The notes below the pieces were generated by a model. It had not been told where the DNA came from and ran no database searches. It was given only the letters and a program-made list of their open reading frames with translations. The translations under genes were made by a program, and so were the position numbers. From Periconia sp. R9002 (Eukaryota; Ascomycota; Dothideomycetes; Pleosporales; Periconiaceae), in the NCBI GenBank assembly GCA_023627715.1, contig JAMAHW010000037.1:124001-188000 (forward strand): a stretch of 64,000 nt of DNA. Reading direction: 5' to 3'. Shown here in pieces: positions 62,043 to 64,000 of this stretch. The first letter of the stretch is position 1; the number at the start of each line of letters is the position of its first letter.

Positions 62043-62090
62043 GCGCCGCACCGCACCGCACCACACCGCACCACACCACACCACCCCCCA
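62043..62090. repeat. CACCGCAC/CACCACAC low-complexity tract
   Basis: Near-tandem five-base units (ACCGC, ACCAC) just upstream of the start codon at 62103, presumably within the 5' leader. Confidence 0.85.
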
Positions 62091-62102
62091 AATTCTGGGG
62101 AA

Positions 62103-64000
62103 ATGGTCGATACCGCAGATAGCAGCAAATCTGCCCACAAGCATCGCTGGCGAGCCAAGATCTTTTCCAAGGACGAAGATGCCCCACCCAAAGACCCCAA
62201 GCCAAAGGCCCAACCCTCGTTCAAGCTCGACGACGATGTCAATGCCTTCCTCAAACCCTCCACCGAAAGAGCCCAAGCGCACAAAGACGCTGCCGCCTCC
62301 GCTTTCCTACAAACCACAAACACTCCGCGCATCGACACCTCGGCTGCACAACGGTGGCCTTCTGCCAGCGACATTGTCAATAGTGGCATAGGCAAGAGCC
62401 CTGGTATAGGCGGTCTGAGGACGGGTGCTGGCCGCAAGAAGGGGCTCACCGTGAGCTTCGTACGCACGCAACCCGATGTCATTGGTGAGGGAGGTGACGA
62501 GTGTGAAGATCCCTCCATCGAAGTCTACAAGCGCAAAAAGTCCAACAGCCTGTCCGACGTTGACAAGGTTTCTTCTCAGACTCACCAGGATGACATTTCT
62601 GTTGGTGCACGCACCTCTACGGGCCCTGAGAGCCTCAATCAAGACGCCGCAAAGAGAGGCGTCGTCACCAGAACACTCACTTCGGGTGGTGAAATGTCCC
62701 CGCCTCTGCGCCAGAAGCTCGAAGTAGGCAACATCAACACACACATGCAGCCACCCGAGCCACCGGAGAGGGGCCTCGGTGCCATGGGTTTGGGTGAACG
62801 TCCAAAACCTCTCTCAAGAGTTCCGACTGGGTTTGATATAAATGAGATAGAAACGCCTATTTCACAGCGACGCCCCAGCTTGGATTCTACCAGATCACAT
62901 GAATCGGAAAACACATCTCCTATCGTGACAAGGAAAGTGCCTGATCTCCCGCCGACTAAGGAGGAGGAGGAGGACTTCGCCCCATCGGCCCTGAAACGTT
63001 CTCAGACGGGCTTCAGTACAATGGGACCCGACTCGGAAGAAGACGAACCGCCGCCATTGCCATCAGGCTTGGGTCGGATCCCTACCAATGAATGGGATGC
63101 TTCGCCAACCGAGGCGAAGTCGTTACTTGTAGAACAATATCTAAAGAGTGCGCCCAAAGATAGACTCATTCATAATATGCGAGCAGAAGAAGGCAAAGCG
63201 TTGCACGAGGCAGCGCTGCATAGGCGGGACTCTGATTCAAGTAGTGCCTCGCTTCAAGCCAGTTCCGTGCATTCAAATGCTTTCCAGGTTGGCACTCCGC
63301 CATCGTCCGTCAACACGTTGGCGGCTGGAAAGACGCCGCCCAGGCTTGTGTCGCGTGAGCCGTCTTATCAAACGGTCGGCTCGCCGAAAGAACAGTACAA
63401 TCCGTTGCAAAGTGCCCTGGAAGCAGAAGATCCACATCGTTCAAGAGCCCGAGCACCCTCCTCCCCCGCTCGGAGCCCTATGCCACCGGGCACAAATCCT
63501 CTCGACACAGATGCTCGTCCGCCGTCGGCTGGATCCTCTGCGTATTCTTCCCTCACCTCGGCCGCTTCTGCTTCGCGAAAAATGGCGCAGTTTAATGCTC
63601 CACCAGAACCTTCCTCTACCACCACTACTGGCTCTGTTCATTCAGAAAGGCAGCCCTTTTCCGCCATTAGCCAAACTTCTATCGTCTCCACCCCTACACA
63701 GTACGAGAGAGCTACACCTATAACGTCTCCCCCAACAGATCGCCAACCGCAGGGCCAGCCGCCGCCAATGCCACCTCCCCATAGTCAAAATCCCGTATCA
63801 GTTCCAACCCCTCAGAGTAATGCTGCTCCAGCCAAGCCTGCAGGGATGCTTGCTCGCTCGGACACGAAAATGCAAGGCAATGTTGCGTACAAGGATTTCG
63901 CTGCGCGAATCGAGCATATGCGGGGTGTTTTCGAGCTAACGGCCCAACTAAACGGTCAGATAAATAGTCACTCACCAATGGAGTGGGTTCGTGTAGCGAT
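62103..64000 (+). CDS. Ser/Pro-rich fungal protein of unknown function (3' partial)
   Basis: Open from ATG 62103 to the window end (632 complete codons), with no intron seen. The start is chosen because a TGA at 61878 is the last in-frame stop and no ATG lies between. The N-terminus MVDTADSSKSAHKHRWRAKI is basic. Then come about 570 residues of disordered sequence rich in Ser, Pro, Thr and Glu, with many SP/TP motifs (GEMSPPLR, PPLPSGLGRIPTNEWDASP). From residue ~590 the sequence becomes ordered: VAYKDFAARIEHMRGVFELT, then SPMEWVRVA, which looks like the start of a conserved helical domain continuing beyond the window. This layout recurs in Pezizomycotina hypothetical proteins; I cannot name the family. 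Confidence 0.88.
   Translation, partial: MVDTADSSKSAHKHRWRAKIFSKDEDAPPKDPKPKAQPSFKLDDDVNAFLKPSTERAQAHKDAAASAFLQTTNTPRIDTSAAQRWPSASDIVNSGIGKSPGIGGLRTGAGRKKGLTVSFVRTQPDVIGEGGDECEDPSIEVYKRKKSNSLSDVDKVSSQTHQDDISVGARTSTGPESLNQDAAKRGVVTRTLTSGGEMSPPLRQKLEVGNINTHMQPPEPPERGLGAMGLGERPKPLSRVPTGFDINEIETPISQRRPSLDSTRSHESENTSPIVTRKVPDLPPTKEEEEDFAPSALKRSQTGFSTMGPDSEEDEPPPLPSGLGRIPTNEWDASPTEAKSLLVEQYLKSAPKDRLIHNMRAEEGKALHEAALHRRDSDSSSASLQASSVHSNAFQVGTPPSSVNTLAAGKTPPRLVSREPSYQTVGSPKEQYNPLQSALEAEDPHRSRARAPSSPARSPMPPGTNPLDTDARPPSAGSSAYSSLTSAASASRKMAQFNAPPEPSSTTTTGSVHSERQPFSAISQTSIVSTPTQYERATPITSPPTDRQPQGQPPPMPPPHSQNPVSVPTPQSNAAPAKPAGMLARSDTKMQGNVAYKDFAARIEHMRGVFELTAQLNGQINSHSPMEWVRVA

Larger units (their letters stand above)
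58498..62102. promoter_or_regulatory. 3.6-kb divergent spacer between two Ser/Pro-rich protein genes
   Basis: Both genes start away from each other. The spacer has many GTACCTA/TAGGTAC words (59.1-61.3 kb) but no convincing gene. Near the right end, pyrimidine-rich DNA leads into a likely 5' leader with a possible 87-nt leader intron (GTAAGT at 61703, TTTCAG ending 61789) and an upstream ORF. Confidence 0.55.

Overview
The window is nuclear DNA of a filamentous ascomycete, most likely a Dothideomycete close to Pleosporales. Genes have short spliceosomal introns (mostly 50-110 nt) with GT..AG ends and CTAAC-type branch sites. The core proteins (Prp8, Cox4, a KEOPS subunit, a Pnc1-type nicotinamidase, an Osh/Kes1-type lipid-transfer protein) are of fungal type. 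The Zn2Cys6 regulator, DUF4246 protein and multi-membrane-span protein belong to Pezizomycotina families. Exon joins were worked out by hand from splice signals, frame and family similarity; no search was run.

Layout. (1) 1-6395: the C-terminal ~2,000 residues of splicing factor Prp8 in two exons. (2) 6.4-17.2 kb: an accessory block with a six-span membrane protein of unknown role in five exons, a small secreted cysteine-rich protein, an intron-bearing tRNA-Gly(GCC), degraded sequence, and a DUF4246 protein that looks like a 2-oxoglutarate/Fe(II) oxygenase. (3) 17.2-26.9 kb: dense housekeeping genes, namely a Zn2Cys6 regulator, divergent CGI121 (KEOPS), convergent COX4, a divergent nicotinamidase and an oxysterol-binding-protein homologue. 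(4) 26.9-58.5 kb: a gene-poor stretch with spacers of about 6.8, 3.1, 4.1 and 10.9 kb, rich in simple repeats and GTACATAC-like motifs. It holds three Myb/SANT-type regulators; two of them (37.9 and 43.1 kb) share a double-SANT layout and an intron at nearly the same place. (5) 55.0-64.0 kb: two long, low-complexity Ser/Pro-rich proteins, the second running off the window.

No complete transposon, CRISPR array, rRNA gene or biosynthetic cluster is visible. The most unusual aspects are the SANT-gene neighbourhood with its very long spacers, a stop-free 108-nt intron that splits the zinc cluster of the Zn2Cys6 regulator, the long partly open intron in PRP8, and the intron-bearing tRNA-Gly.
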